From UBA6144 sp964399165 (GTDB taxonomy: Bacteria > Bdellovibrionota > Bacteriovoracia > Bacteriovoracales > Bacteriovoracaceae), in NCBI GenBank assembly GCA_964399165.1, contig CAYNPO010000012.1, positions 1 through 64,000 of the forward strand: a stretch of 64,000 nucleotides of DNA, in the 5' to 3' direction. Positions within the stretch are counted from its first letter, which is position 1. Every line of letters starts with the position of its first letter. The notes under the pieces are model-generated. The model ran no database searches. It worked only from the letters and a program-made list of their open reading frames with translations, and was not told the DNA's origin. Below, piece after piece: positions 9,312 through 17,952 of the stretch. A program made the position numbers and the translations under genes.

Positions 9312-10457
9312 TCACTCCTTGAGGGCGTCCTTGAGCAGGTTCTTGGCGATGATCATGATCATGACCTCATTGGTGCCGGCGCCGATCTCCATGAGCTTGT
9401 TGTCGCGCATGAGGCGTTCCAAGGGGAACTCACGCGAATAGCCGTAACCGCCGTGGAGCTGGATGGCGTCCAGGGCGATTTTGGTGGCCATCTTCGGCAA
9501 CTGTAGCTTCACCATGGAGGCGAGGGTGTTGGACTTGTGGCCGTGGTCGTATTCATAGCAGACGGTGTACAGCATCCGGCGCATGGCCTCGGTCTCGGAG
9601 GCCATCTCAGCGATCATTTTCTGGATCATCTGGAATTGGGCGAGGTTCTTCCCGAACTGTTTGCGTTCCCCGGCGTATTTCACGCACTGGTCGACGCAGG
9701 CTTGGGCGATGCCGAGCGAGATGCCGGCGATCGTGATGCGCTCGATTTCCAGGTTCTTCATCATATGGATGGTGGAATCGCCTTCCTCACCCACGCGGGC
9801 GGAGGCGGGCACGAGGCAGTTCTGGAAGGAGAGCTCGGAAGTGGGGGAGGAGCGCATCCCCATCTTGTGTAGCTCCTTGGAGACGCTGTAGCCGGGCGCG
9901 CCCTTCTCCACGATGAACGTGGTGAGGTCTTTTTTGCCGTTGCCCGTGCGTGTGTACAGGTACACCACGTCGGCGATGCTGCCGTTGGTGATCCACATCT
10001 TATTGCCGGTGATGCGGTAGGCGTCGCCCTCTCGGGTGGCGCGGGTCTGCATCCCGACGGCGTCGGACCCATAGCCGGGCTCCGACATGCCCATGCACCC
10101 GATGTGCTCGCCGCTGATGAGCTTGGGAAGATACTTGGCTTTCTGCTCGGGGCTGGCGTTGTTCTCGATGTTGTTCACGCACAGAATGCTGTGGGCGAGG
10201 TAGCTCAAGGTCATGCCGGGATCGGCCTTGCCGAACTCCTCCATGACAATGGTGGCGGCGGTGGCGCCCAGGCCCGCGCCCCCGTACTCGGGGTCAGCCG
10301 TGATGCCCAGGACGCCCAAGGCCCCCATGTGGCGGAAGGCGGCCAGGTTGAAGGTTTCCTCGTGGTCATGTTTTTCCGCCGCGGGAGCGAGCTCGGCTCG
10401 GGCAAATTCGCGGCAGGTGTCGCGCAGGGCGCGTTCTTCAGGAGTGAAAAACCACAT
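9312..10457 (-). CDS. Acyl-CoA dehydrogenase, isovaleryl-CoA dehydrogenase-like
   Basis: The 381-residue protein contains GMSEPGYGSDAVGM, MWITNGSIADV and the C-terminal EIGAGTNEVM. The last motif has Gly where most relatives have the catalytic Glu, while a Glu is present in LEIERITIAG. This swap is the known signature of isovaleryl-CoA dehydrogenases, which use a base on that helix, so a role in leucine breakdown is likely. The ATG at 10457 is preferred over an in-frame start at 10601 because family members begin just before FTPEERALRD and a purine-rich AAGGAAG lies upstream. It heads the minus-strand operon with the next dehydrogenase and pgi. Confidence 0.88.
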   Translation of the reverse strand: MWFFTPEERALRDTCREFARAELAPAAEKHDHEETFNLAAFRHMGALGVLGITADPEYGGAGLGATAATIVMEEFGKADPGMTLSYLAHSILCVNNIENNASPEQKAKYLPKLISGEHIGCMGMSEPGYGSDAVGMQTRATREGDAYRITGNKMWITNGSIADVVYLYTRTGNGKKDLTTFIVEKGAPGYSVSKELHKMGMRSSPTSELSFQNCLVPASARVGEEGDSTIHMMKNLEIERITIAGISLGIAQACVDQCVKYAGERKQFGKNLAQFQMIQKMIAEMASETEAMRRMLYTVCYEYDHGHKSNTLASMVKLQLPKMATKIALDAIQLHGGYGYSREFPLERLMRDNKLMEIGAGTNEVMIMIIAKNLLKDALKE

Positions 10458-10559
10458 GGTCGTCGCTTCCTTGTTCCAGGGTGGGGAAAGCCTACAGGAG
10501 GAATCGGTCTTTGCCAAAAATGACGCTGCGTGAATTTTACTCCCCTTTAGGTCTCGGGA

Positions 10560-10568
10560 TGCTAAAAT
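10560..10568 (+). promoter_or_regulatory. Candidate extended -10 promoter
   Basis: TGCTAAAAT matches an extended -10 element (TGn plus TAAAAT). It ends 25 bases before the GTG start of the plus-strand gene at 10594, in the divergent spacer with the acyl-CoA dehydrogenase operon. No good -35 box is placed at 17 bases, which is tolerated for extended -10 promoters. Confidence 0.4.
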
Positions 10569-10593
10569 CCCAGAGAAACTCCCGGGTGAACAA

Positions 10594-12354
10594 GTGGACA
10601 TCTCGTTAACGCCCCAACAGGGTCAAGACGCCGAGGGAGTGCTCCCCGGCGAGAACTGGTTTTTCTACTGGCGCACTTCAGCGGCGCTATGGGAAAGCAA
10701 GATGGCGCAGTTGCCGGCGGGCCCGGTCTTCGTTCCCCTTTATTGGGGCTTCCACACCGAGAACGGCGACACTTTCGACTTCGGTGGCATGCGGCCGGAA
10801 GCTGACCTCGCCCGACTGTGCCGCGCGGCCGCGCAACTCGGCCGAGAGCTTGTCTTCCTGTTGCCGGTGACGCCGGTACCGTTCCAACCCAACGGGGGGC
10901 TCCCCTCGTTCTTAGCGCGCGGGCCGGTGCAAGACGCCCATGGCATGACCATGGCATTCCTCGACCATGAAGGAACCGTCCACAAGCCCCACTCCCTTTA
11001 CGACCCCCGCGTCTACCAGGCATTCCGCAAGTACGTCTGGCAGCTGGGTGAACAGCTGCAAGGGAGCCAGCGACCCGCCGAGGTGCGCGGCCTCACGGCG
11101 GTTTGGGCCGAGGGCCCCCGCGTGCGCTCGGGCATGCACGATTTTTCGGGCGCCTTCCACCAAGGGCTGACCCGCTACCTCAAGCAACAGAACCTTCCCG
11201 TGAAGCTGGACGAGAACGGCGCGGAAGTCCCCGGCCTTTCCGCCGCGGAGTTGCCGCCTCACGAGGCGCGCTACCGCAAGCTCATCACGGACCTGTACGC
11301 ACAGACCGCCCGGGAGACGCTGGGTCAGCTGTGGGCCGGACAGGACGATTGGGGTTTCCTCGGAGGCGCGCCCACCGACGTGTTCCCCCGTTCATGCGAA
11401 GCTTGGCCGTGGCGCGAAGCCTTGTTCCAGGACCTTTCCACACTCATCGAATGGGACGTGCTGCCCTCGAGCGCGCTTTTCTCGCCGTCTGAGAAACACG
11501 GCGTCCTCCAGCGTTATCTCACCGATTCCCTCACGCCCGCCTTCCTGCAGGAGCGCTTGGGGCGGCGGTTGGAGGATGACCCTGAGCTTGGTTCATTTCT
11601 GCCGCTGGTATTCTGGGAATTCCATTGGGCCGAAGAGGAACGCGACGCGGGTCCCGCGGTTCTCGAGGCCCAAGGCATCTTACCCTATGCCCGGCGCGAC
11701 TTCCCCGGCTGCTGGCGTTGGCGCACGCGCCTGGATCCCGGCGAGGCCGACGGTGACGCCACCGAAATCCCCCTCAAGGTTTTTTTCGCCAGGGGCATGG
11801 ACCTGGCGGGTCTGCAGCGGGTGCTCCGGCTATTCCTGCACGGACGACGGGTCATCCTCGACCGCGCGGGCCTAGCGCCCGAACTGGAGAAAAAGCTCCA
11901 TGTGTTCATGGGGGAGAACGATCTTCGGCCGCAAGCGGTGAATTTCCTCACTCCCGTCACGTTGGTGAAGCTCGGGGAAGGGGTGCTGGTGCTCTACGAT
12001 GGCGAGCGCCTCGCCACGCACCCAGTGCCAGCGAAGACCGGCTTCTGGGAGCACCTCGCGAAATACCTGCGGCTTCGGCACTTAGGGGTTCGAGGGGATC
12101 CTCTTCCGTTCCACACCTGGCGCACGCGCGCCACCACTGGGCATGAAATGAATTACCAGGAAGTGCGCCGGCTCTCGCTCTACAATCCCGGAGAGGTGCG
12201 CTTGCGCTGCCAAGTCCCGGGTAGCAAGAGCTTCGCCTTCCTTAAGGTAGTGGACCCCCACGCCGCCCAAGTGCGCTCGACGCCCTTGGGAGTGGAGGTG
12301 GAACTGATGCCGGGAGGGGCCGTCAGCCTCGACTTCGGCCATTTCGGGGAGTGA
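10594..12354 (+). CDS. Beta-galactosidase-like (GH35/GH42-type barrel) protein, function unknown
   Basis: The 586-residue protein resembles the start of GH35/GH42 barrels. VPLYWGFHTENGDTFDFGG followed by DLARLCRAAAQLGRELVFLL and GGLPSFLA matches the pattern in which these enzymes bring a sugar-binding strand next to an FDFxG-DL helix. A possible acid/base region is VWAEGPR. The C-terminal part is beta-rich. There is no signal peptide, so it should be cytoplasmic. Substrate and even catalytic competence are unproven. The start is a GTG without a strong ribosome binding site; a later start is possible. The small next gene overlaps or abuts its stop, suggesting co-translation. Confidence 0.75.
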   Translation: MDISLTPQQGQDAEGVLPGENWFFYWRTSAALWESKMAQLPAGPVFVPLYWGFHTENGDTFDFGGMRPEADLARLCRAAAQLGRELVFLLPVTPVPFQPNGGLPSFLARGPVQDAHGMTMAFLDHEGTVHKPHSLYDPRVYQAFRKYVWQLGEQLQGSQRPAEVRGLTAVWAEGPRVRSGMHDFSGAFHQGLTRYLKQQNLPVKLDENGAEVPGLSAAELPPHEARYRKLITDLYAQTARETLGQLWAGQDDWGFLGGAPTDVFPRSCEAWPWREALFQDLSTLIEWDVLPSSALFSPSEKHGVLQRYLTDSLTPAFLQERLGRRLEDDPELGSFLPLVFWEFHWAEEERDAGPAVLEAQGILPYARRDFPGCWRWRTRLDPGEADGDATEIPLKVFFARGMDLAGLQRVLRLFLHGRRVILDRAGLAPELEKKLHVFMGENDLRPQAVNFLTPVTLVKLGEGVLVLYDGERLATHPVPAKTGFWEHLAKYLRLRHLGVRGDPLPFHTWRTRATTGHEMNYQEVRRLSLYNPGEVRLRCQVPGSKSFAFLKVVDPHAAQVRSTPLGVEVELMPGGAVSLDFGHFGE

Positions 12355-12356
12355 AC

Positions 12357-12743
12357 ATGGCAAAAGGGGCCGAGGCGATCCAGTTGGTTTACCGTCACCC
12401 GCCCGGCGGCGGTTATGAGGTGCTGTACTTCTTTTCCGACGCGGGCCCAGTCCCGGCTGAGGCGATCACCACGGCCATGCAGGAACTTTTCCAGCGCCCC
12501 CCCTCCCACCCTTTGTCCTTTGCCGCCCATGAGGAGCTCAAGGACTTCGCCCTGGGCGTCTGCCAGGTCATGGGGTCCCCGGAGGTCTCGCTCTTGCCAG
12601 TGCAGGACTACAACATCGGTGTGGAGGCCGCCCGGGACCGGCGGGCGTTCCGCGAGCTTTTTAGGCGCTATGGCCTGAACATCCCGAATCCCGAGGTGAT
12701 CCAGCGCCCGGGCAGCCTGATGAAGCGTCTTTTCAAGAAGTAA
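12357..12743 (+). CDS. Small conserved-looking protein of unknown function
   Basis: A 128-residue soluble protein with no signal peptide, no membrane segment and no motif I recognise. The ATG at 12357 is 2 bases past the stop of the upstream gene and has GGGGAG six bases before it; a GTG at 12351 is less likely. The tight spacing implies it is made together with the beta-galactosidase-like protein. Codon use matches the neighbours. The C-terminus is basic (MKRLFKK). Confidence 0.8.
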   Translation: MAKGAEAIQLVYRHPPGGGYEVLYFFSDAGPVPAEAITTAMQELFQRPPSHPLSFAAHEELKDFALGVCQVMGSPEVSLLPVQDYNIGVEAARDRRAFRELFRRYGLNIPNPEVIQRPGSLMKRLFKK

Positions 12744-12784
12744 TCCCCTGGACGATGCGCCGCGCGTAGTCTATCTTCCGGGCC

Positions 12785-13927
12785 ATGCGTCCCTCCCTCT
12801 ATGACCTAACTTTGACCGAGCTGCGGGAGACCATCCAAGGTCTCGGCGGCGCGGCCTTTGCCGCAGGTCAGGTCTTTGACTGGGTTTACAAGAAAGGCGT
12901 GTGCGACCCTGAGGGATGGAGCAATGTATCCAAGGAAACCCGGGGGCTCTTGGCCCAGGGCCTGGACGTCGCACTCCCCAAGATAGTCTGGCAAGGCCTC
13001 TCACGAGATGGAACCCGCAAGTTCCTGGTCGCCATGCGCGACGGGCAGACGGTAGAGGCGGTGGCCATCCCGGCCCGCGAACGGCTCACTCTGTGCGTGT
13101 CATCCCAGGTGGGCTGCGCCATCGGCTGCACGTTCTGCCACACGGCCACCCAGGGCCTCAAGCGCCACCTGAAGCCGCATGAGGTGGTGGGCCAGTACCT
13201 GGCGGTTCAAGACTGGCTCAGCGCCAACGTGGGTCCCCACGAGCGCCTCACCAACATCGTGTACATGGGCCAGGGCGAGCCGCTGCACAACTATGAGAAC
13301 ATGCGGAAGGCCACCAAAATTTTCCTGGAACCCAAAGGTCTCGGCCTGGGCCAGCGCCGCATCACCCTCTCCACCTCAGGACTGGTTCCCGCCATTGAGA
13401 AGCTCATAGACTTTCCTCCCGTCAACATCGCCATCTCACTGCACTCGGCACGCAACAACGTGCGCACCGAACTCATGCCCATCAACAAGGTGTATGATCT
13501 CGAGCGTCTCTTCCGTGCCATCAAGACCATTCCCCTCAAGGCCCACCGGCGGATCACCTACGAGTACCTGCTGATCGACGGCCTCAACGACACCATGGAA
13601 GACGTGGAGGCACTGGCGGAACTGTTGCCCCGGGGTGAGTCCAAGATCAACCTGATACCCTTCAACGACTATCCTGGGTCGAAGTACACCCGCCCCTCGG
13701 AGGAGCGGACGGTGTGGTTCATGCGGCAAATGGAATCGCGGGGGTACACCTGCACGGTGCGCGCTACCAAAGGAACGGACATCCTGGCTGCCTGCGGGCA
13801 GCTCAAGAGCGCCTACGAGGACGGGCGTCTGAACACCCGCGAGGGGCTTAGGGTTCCAGGCGCTCCGGCTGATACGATGACTCTTCCGGTTTCATCTTCC
13901 AGTAATCCGGTTTCTGCTCGCCTTTGA
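12785..13927 (+). CDS. rlmN: Dual-specificity rRNA/tRNA adenine-C2 methyltransferase RlmN
   Basis: This radical-SAM enzyme methylates C2 of A2503 in 23S rRNA and A37 in some tRNAs. It has the CxxxCxxC cluster motif in GCAIGCTFCHT, the upstream methyl-carrier region LTLCVSSQVG, and the second catalytic Cys in DILAACGQL. The protein is 380 residues, with about 30 extra residues after the conserved end. That tail overlaps the 3' end of a convergent small gene by 80 bases, so the last residues may not be conserved. Confidence 0.93.
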   Translation: MRPSLYDLTLTELRETIQGLGGAAFAAGQVFDWVYKKGVCDPEGWSNVSKETRGLLAQGLDVALPKIVWQGLSRDGTRKFLVAMRDGQTVEAVAIPARERLTLCVSSQVGCAIGCTFCHTATQGLKRHLKPHEVVGQYLAVQDWLSANVGPHERLTNIVYMGQGEPLHNYENMRKATKIFLEPKGLGLGQRRITLSTSGLVPAIEKLIDFPPVNIAISLHSARNNVRTELMPINKVYDLERLFRAIKTIPLKAHRRITYEYLLIDGLNDTMEDVEALAELLPRGESKINLIPFNDYPGSKYTRPSEERTVWFMRQMESRGYTCTVRATKGTDILAACGQLKSAYEDGRLNTREGLRVPGAPADTMTLPVSSSSNPVSARL

Positions 13928-14120
13928 AGGCGGGAGCGCGCTTGTGCTCCTGGGGGCCACCGGCAACGCCCCGTTGGTGGTCGCGGGATTTAGCGGGGGC
14001 CTCAATGCGGTGGTTGAGGGCGTCCTTGAAATGTTCTTTCACCACGCCATCGCCCACTCCGGCCTGGGAGGCGGACAGCCACACCATGGTGACCAGAAAG
14101 AGGATATTTTTCCAAACCAT
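13848..14120 (-). CDS. Small secreted protein of unknown function
   Basis: The product is 90 residues. It begins with a clear signal peptide (MVWKNILFLVTMVWLSASQA) followed by a hydrophilic, Lys/Glu/Pro-rich tail, so the mature protein would be about 70 residues. GGGAG lies 6 bases before the ATG. A TTG at 14156 with AAGGAGG upstream could add 12 residues and would still expose the signal peptide. Its 3' end overlaps rlmN by 80 bases on the other strand. A candidate flagellar-type promoter lies just upstream (14166-14191). No family is recognised. Confidence 0.72.
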   Translation of the reverse strand: MVWKNILFLVTMVWLSASQAGVGDGVVKEHFKDALNHRIEAPAKSRDHQRGVAGGPQEHKRAPAFKGEQKPDYWKMKPEESSYQPERLEP

Positions 14121-14165
14121 AGGGGTCTCCCTGGGAAGGCCCGGGTGATGGGCCAATTGCCCTCC

Positions 14166-14191
14166 TTATCGGCGCTTTCAAAGAAATTTCA
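14166..14191 (-). promoter_or_regulatory. Candidate sigma-28 (FliA-type) promoter
   Basis: On the minus strand the exact FliA -10 box GCCGATAA (14173-14166) is preceded, 10 bases away, by TGAAATTT (14191-14184), which matches six of eight positions of the FliA -35 TAAAGTTT. The canonical spacer is 11. It points at the small secreted protein gene starting at 14120 or 14156. Confidence 0.5.
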
Positions 14192-14328
14192 ATCCTGAAT
14201 TAACAGGCAGTTAAGCCCGCGCCTAAAACTTGTTACCCCTTGTCAGGAAATTCTCCGTGACGGGGGCAGTTCCTATAAGTAAAGATTGGGGACTTCCATA
14301 AGTTCGGCTCATAAACCTACGGACTTTC

Positions 14329-15642
14329 ATGCGGTTGACGCTTCTCGCAAGTCTTGTTTTCAGCCTACTGCCTGCGGCAGCTGGCGCCAGCATCCGCACC
14401 TATTTTAACCATCGCCCGAACTCCTCCTACACCGATCCCCTCAAGCAAGTGAACCGCGCCGGGGACAACCTCGAGGCCGTATTGCTGCAGGAAATGGGCC
14501 GCGCCCGCCGCAGCCTGTGGATCGCCGTGCAGGAGATCCGCTTGCCCGCCTTGGCGGCGCGTTTGGTGGAAAAAAAGCGCGCTGGCGTTGATGTGCGAGT
14601 GGTGCTTGAGAACGCCTACAACCACGATGTGCTCTCCCGCCCGCCCAGCAACCCCAACAACACCCAGGAAGGCGAAGCTGAAGGCAGCTACGATGCCACC
14701 CGCCGGCGCGAGCTGCTCGCGTTGGTGGACGCCAACGGCGACGGGCGCGTGACGCCAGCCGAGCAATCCACCCGCGACGCCGTCTACATGCTCCGCCAAG
14801 GCGGAGTCCCAGTGGTGGACGACACCCATGACGGCTCCGCCGGCTCGGGTCTCATGCACCACAAGTTCGTCATCGTGGATGGCTCAACCACCGTGGTGAG
14901 TTCCGCCAATTTCACCCCCAGCTGCGTGCACGGTGACGTGCTGATCCAAGGCTCCCGCGGCAACGCCAACGCCCTGGTCGTCATGGAGTCGTCGGCGCTC
15001 TCGCGGCTATTCGCGGAGGAGTTCTCGGAGATGTGGGAAGGCCGCTTCGGCAACGGCAAGCGCTTCCGCGGCGCCCGCACCGTCCAGGTTGGGTCACGCA
15101 ACGTAACCGTCCAATTCTCTCCCAGCCCACGCTCGGTCCCTTGGGAGCGCACCACCAACGGCCTCATCGCCGAGGCCCTCATCCGCTCTGCCCGTTCCAT
15201 CGAGGCGGCGTTGTTCGTATTCTCAGAGCAAGGCCTGGCTGACGCCATGGCAGAGGCCCGTGGGCCTCAAATCAGCGTGATGGTGGAGAAGCGCTTCGCT
15301 TTCCGCAGCTATAGTGAACTGCTGGACCTCTTGGGGCTAGAGTGGGCTGATCAGCGTACCGGTCGGGTGGAAGAAGGGAATGCCCCATGGCGCCGTCCCG
15401 TCGAACGCGCCGGCACCGTGGACATGACTCCAGGGGACGTGCTCCACCACAAGTTCGCCGTGGTGGACCGGGCGCGCGTGCTCTTTGGCTCCCACAACTG
15501 GTCCGAGGCCGCGAACTCGGTCAATGACGAATTCTTCTTGGTCATCGATGACTCTTCCACGGCCCAGGACTTCTCGGCTGAATTCGCTCGCCTTGCCCGC
15601 CGGGCAAGCTGGGGCGCCCCGTCCCAGGTAGGCGGGTTTTGA
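14329..15642 (+). CDS. Secreted phospholipase D-family protein with an EF-hand loop
   Basis: The 437-residue protein has a signal peptide (to about residue 19) and two PLD half-sites, HHKFVIVDGS near residue 177 and HHKFAVVDRA near residue 374. Each is followed by the SSANFT or GSHNWSEAANS segment typical of PLD/nuclease superfamily active sites. The superfamily cleaves phosphodiester bonds in lipids or nucleic acids. Between the start of the first half and its HxK lies a perfect 12-residue EF-hand calcium loop, DANGDGRVTPAE (residues 134-145), suggesting calcium control. Exported nuclease or lipase roles are both possible. It stands alone with no close operon partner. Confidence 0.88.
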   Translation: MRLTLLASLVFSLLPAAAGASIRTYFNHRPNSSYTDPLKQVNRAGDNLEAVLLQEMGRARRSLWIAVQEIRLPALAARLVEKKRAGVDVRVVLENAYNHDVLSRPPSNPNNTQEGEAEGSYDATRRRELLALVDANGDGRVTPAEQSTRDAVYMLRQGGVPVVDDTHDGSAGSGLMHHKFVIVDGSTTVVSSANFTPSCVHGDVLIQGSRGNANALVVMESSALSRLFAEEFSEMWEGRFGNGKRFRGARTVQVGSRNVTVQFSPSPRSVPWERTTNGLIAEALIRSARSIEAALFVFSEQGLADAMAEARGPQISVMVEKRFAFRSYSELLDLLGLEWADQRTGRVEEGNAPWRRPVERAGTVDMTPGDVLHHKFAVVDRARVLFGSHNWSEAANSVNDEFFLVIDDSSTAQDFSAEFARLARRASWGAPSQVGGF

Positions 15643-15663
15643 CCGACAGGGCCGCCCGCCTAT

Positions 15664-15689
15664 AGGCCCCAACCGGACCTCCGGGGCCT
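15664..15689 (+). other. Hairpin after the phospholipase D gene
   Basis: AGGCCCC (15664-15670) pairs with GGGGCCT (15683-15689) around a 12-base loop. There is no T-run after it, so it is not a classical intrinsic terminator, but its position 22 bases after a stop codon suggests a role in transcript ending or stability. Confidence 0.35.
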
Positions 15690-15719
15690 CAGCGGGACGT
15701 AATGGGGTGCTAATTCCCT

Positions 15720-15748
15720 TTCAGACACGCTTTCCTCCTGGTTATACT
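15720..15748 (+). promoter_or_regulatory. Candidate sigma-70 promoter for sppA with palindrome over the -10
   Basis: TTCAGA (15720-15725), a 17-base spacer and TATACT (15743-15748) form a plausible promoter 35 bases before the sppA start. The -10 lies inside the inverted repeat GGTTA-TACT-TAACC (15740-15753), which could be an operator. Confidence 0.5.
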
Positions 15749-15782
15749 TAACCATCTGAAAAAACTTACCGGAGGAGTTTTT

Positions 15783-16709
15783 GTGTCCCGCGAAAAATCC
15801 AGAGGCATTGTGGGGATTTTCGTCCTGACCACCGCCCTCTTCGTGGTCTTCCTGCTGTTTGCCTTCTACACCGTTTCCAACCTGCGCGACACCTCCGACC
15901 TGAGCGCGCGGGCCCTGCGTGACGACGAAGACGGGCCCATCGCCGTGATCACCATCGAGGGCGCCATTATGGAGTCCAAAAAAGTAGTGCAACTCCTGCT
16001 GGCCGCGGAGGAGGAAGACGCCATCAAGGCCATCATCCTGCGCATCGACTCCCCCGGCGGCGCCGTGGCCCCCACCCAGGAGATTTACGAAGAGGTCCGC
16101 CGCATTGACGCCAAGAAACCGGTGTACGCCTCCTTCGGCAGCATCGCCGCCAGCGGCGGTTATTATATCGGTGCCGCCGCCCGCAAAATCTACGCCAACC
16201 CCGGATCCCTCACGGGCTCCATCGGTGTGATCATGCAGACCGCCGACCTTTCCGAACTCTTCGCTTTCGCCAAAGTGAAGCCCGGCGTGGTGAAGGCGGG
16301 ACGCTACAAGGACCTGGGCTCACCCCACCGCCCGATGACTGAGGAAGAGCAGAAGCTCCTCACCGACAGCCTCGCCTCCACCCACCGGCAGTTCATCAAC
16401 GACATCGTGAAAGTCCGCGAAGACCGCCTACAGAAGAAACCCGAGGAGTTCGCCCAAGGGCAGATCTTCAATGGCGAGGAGGCCCTCGCCATGGGGCTGG
16501 TGGACGAGCTGGCGGGCCTGTGGGAAGCCGGGCGCCGTGTGCACAAGGAACTCAAGCTCCCTGGCAAGGCTTCGGGCCTGCGCTTCCTCAAGCCCAAGCG
16601 CGGCCGCTTCTCGCTCGCCGACTTCCTTCGCGAGGGCGAGGAGGCCATGGCGGCGGTGAAAGAGCGTCTGCTCCCCCGCACCACGCCCGCCTTCATGTCT
16701 CCCTGGTGA
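15783..16709 (+). CDS. sppA: Signal peptide peptidase SppA (36K type)
   Basis: This 308-residue membrane-anchored serine peptidase digests cleaved signal peptides. An N-terminal transmembrane helix (about residues 10-32) is followed by the ClpP-like fold. The catalytic Ser lies in SIAASGGYYIGAAA and the catalytic Lys in KAGRYKDLGSP. The early motif LRIDSPGGAVAPTQEIYEE is typical. The start is a GTG with GGAGGAG about 6 bases upstream. The next gene begins 13 bases after its stop, so sppA and lapB are likely co-transcribed from the promoter at 15720. Confidence 0.93.
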   Translation: MSREKSRGIVGIFVLTTALFVVFLLFAFYTVSNLRDTSDLSARALRDDEDGPIAVITIEGAIMESKKVVQLLLAAEEEDAIKAIILRIDSPGGAVAPTQEIYEEVRRIDAKKPVYASFGSIAASGGYYIGAAARKIYANPGSLTGSIGVIMQTADLSELFAFAKVKPGVVKAGRYKDLGSPHRPMTEEEQKLLTDSLASTHRQFINDIVKVREDRLQKKPEEFAQGQIFNGEEALAMGLVDELAGLWEAGRRVHKELKLPGKASGLRFLKPKRGRFSLADFLREGEEAMAAVKERLLPRTTPAFMSPW

Positions 16710-16722
16710 GCGAAGGACCCTG

Positions 16723-17952
16723 ATGGATTGGCCGCTCCTCCTCGAATGGACCAAGGACAACCTGCTCACGGTGGTGGCAGTCGGCATCACCGCCGTGCTG
16801 GTGTACCACTACGTCATCGAGCGGGACCGGGCGGTCAAGCTCTCCAAGAAGTACCGCAACAGCATCTTCGAGGCCCAGTCGCGCATCTTCTTGAACGCCA
16901 CCCAGTACCTCATCTCCGGCAACAAGGACCTAGCGATCAAGGAATTCCTCAACGCCGTGGACCTCAACCGCGAGACCATCGACACGTACTTCGCCCTGGG
17001 GGGGCTTTTCCGCTCCAACGGCGAGGTGGAGAAGGCCATCTCCATCCACCGCTCCCTCATTGCCCGTGAGAACATTTCCGAGGCCACCCGCCTCACCGCG
17101 CTCAAGGAGCTGGCGGTGGACTTCGACAAGGGCGGCTTCACCGACCGGGCCATCGAGACCTACAAGGACGTGCTCAAGATCAACCGTGACCAGCACGACG
17201 TGATCCTCGCCCTGTGCCGGATCTATGAGGACACCGAGGACTGGGACCAGGCCTACAACTACCGCACCATGCTCTCCAAGGTCGGTCACGAGAACCAGTC
17301 CGAGACCATCTCCCACATCCTGGTGCAGAAGGCGAAGGCACGCTTCGAGAAGGGCGATTTCCGGCAGGCCGCTGAGGATCTGGACGACGCCTTCCGCTTC
17401 TCGCCCTCGGTTTCCGCCAAGATTCTGATGCTGAAACTGCACCTGGTGATGGGCCGGATGGAGGACGCCAAGGGACTGCTGCTCGAGCTCCTCAAGGAGC
17501 ATCCCATGTACTCCTCCTTCATCTTCGTGTCGCTGGACGAGTTCAACAAGACCCTGCCCCAAGCCGCCGAGTACGGGCAGCGCCTGGACCAGCTCAAGCA
17601 GTACTTCCTCGGCATGCAGGATGTTGACCTCATGGCGGCCCCATCCGTGGTCCTCTCAAAGATCCGCCTACTCAAGGCCGTCGACCGCTCCCGCGAGGCT
17701 TTTGAGCTCTTGGACCGGTGGATGAAGGCGCACGGGCAAAGCGACGTGCTGAAGGTGGAGTACATCAAACTCCTGATCGCGGTGGGGCGCACCGACGAGG
17801 CCTTGGAGCAGACCGGCCAACTGCTGAATACCCTCCACAGCTCCCTGACCCGCCACTTCTGCTCCCAGTGCGGCTACAACTCGGATGAAATCTTTTGGCG
17901 GTGCCCGCAGTGCCATAACTGGGAAACCATCCAGTTCAGGTGGAAAGTCTGA
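16723..17952 (+). CDS. lapB: LapB-like TPR protein with zinc-binding C-terminus
   Basis: The 409-residue protein has an N-terminal membrane anchor (about residues 12-30), a run of TPR-like helices, and a C-terminal rubredoxin-type metal site, CSQCGY followed by CPQCH. This arrangement is that of LapB (YciM), which controls lipopolysaccharide synthesis by bringing LpxC to FtsH. Envelope neighbours (sppA before, exported proteins and tol genes after) fit. The stop overlaps the start of the following gene (TGATG). Whether it regulates LpxC here is an inference from the family. Confidence 0.85.
   Translation: MDWPLLLEWTKDNLLTVVAVGITAVLVYHYVIERDRAVKLSKKYRNSIFEAQSRIFLNATQYLISGNKDLAIKEFLNAVDLNRETIDTYFALGGLFRSNGEVEKAISIHRSLIARENISEATRLTALKELAVDFDKGGFTDRAIETYKDVLKINRDQHDVILALCRIYEDTEDWDQAYNYRTMLSKVGHENQSETISHILVQKAKARFEKGDFRQAAEDLDDAFRFSPSVSAKILMLKLHLVMGRMEDAKGLLLELLKEHPMYSSFIFVSLDEFNKTLPQAAEYGQRLDQLKQYFLGMQDVDLMAAPSVVLSKIRLLKAVDRSREAFELLDRWMKAHGQSDVLKVEYIKLLIAVGRTDEALEQTGQLLNTLHSSLTRHFCSQCGYNSDEIFWRCPQCHNWETIQFRWKV

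Noticed and set aside
15664..15689. Hairpin as an intrinsic terminator
   Set aside because: There is no T-run after the stem, so I list it only as a hairpin.
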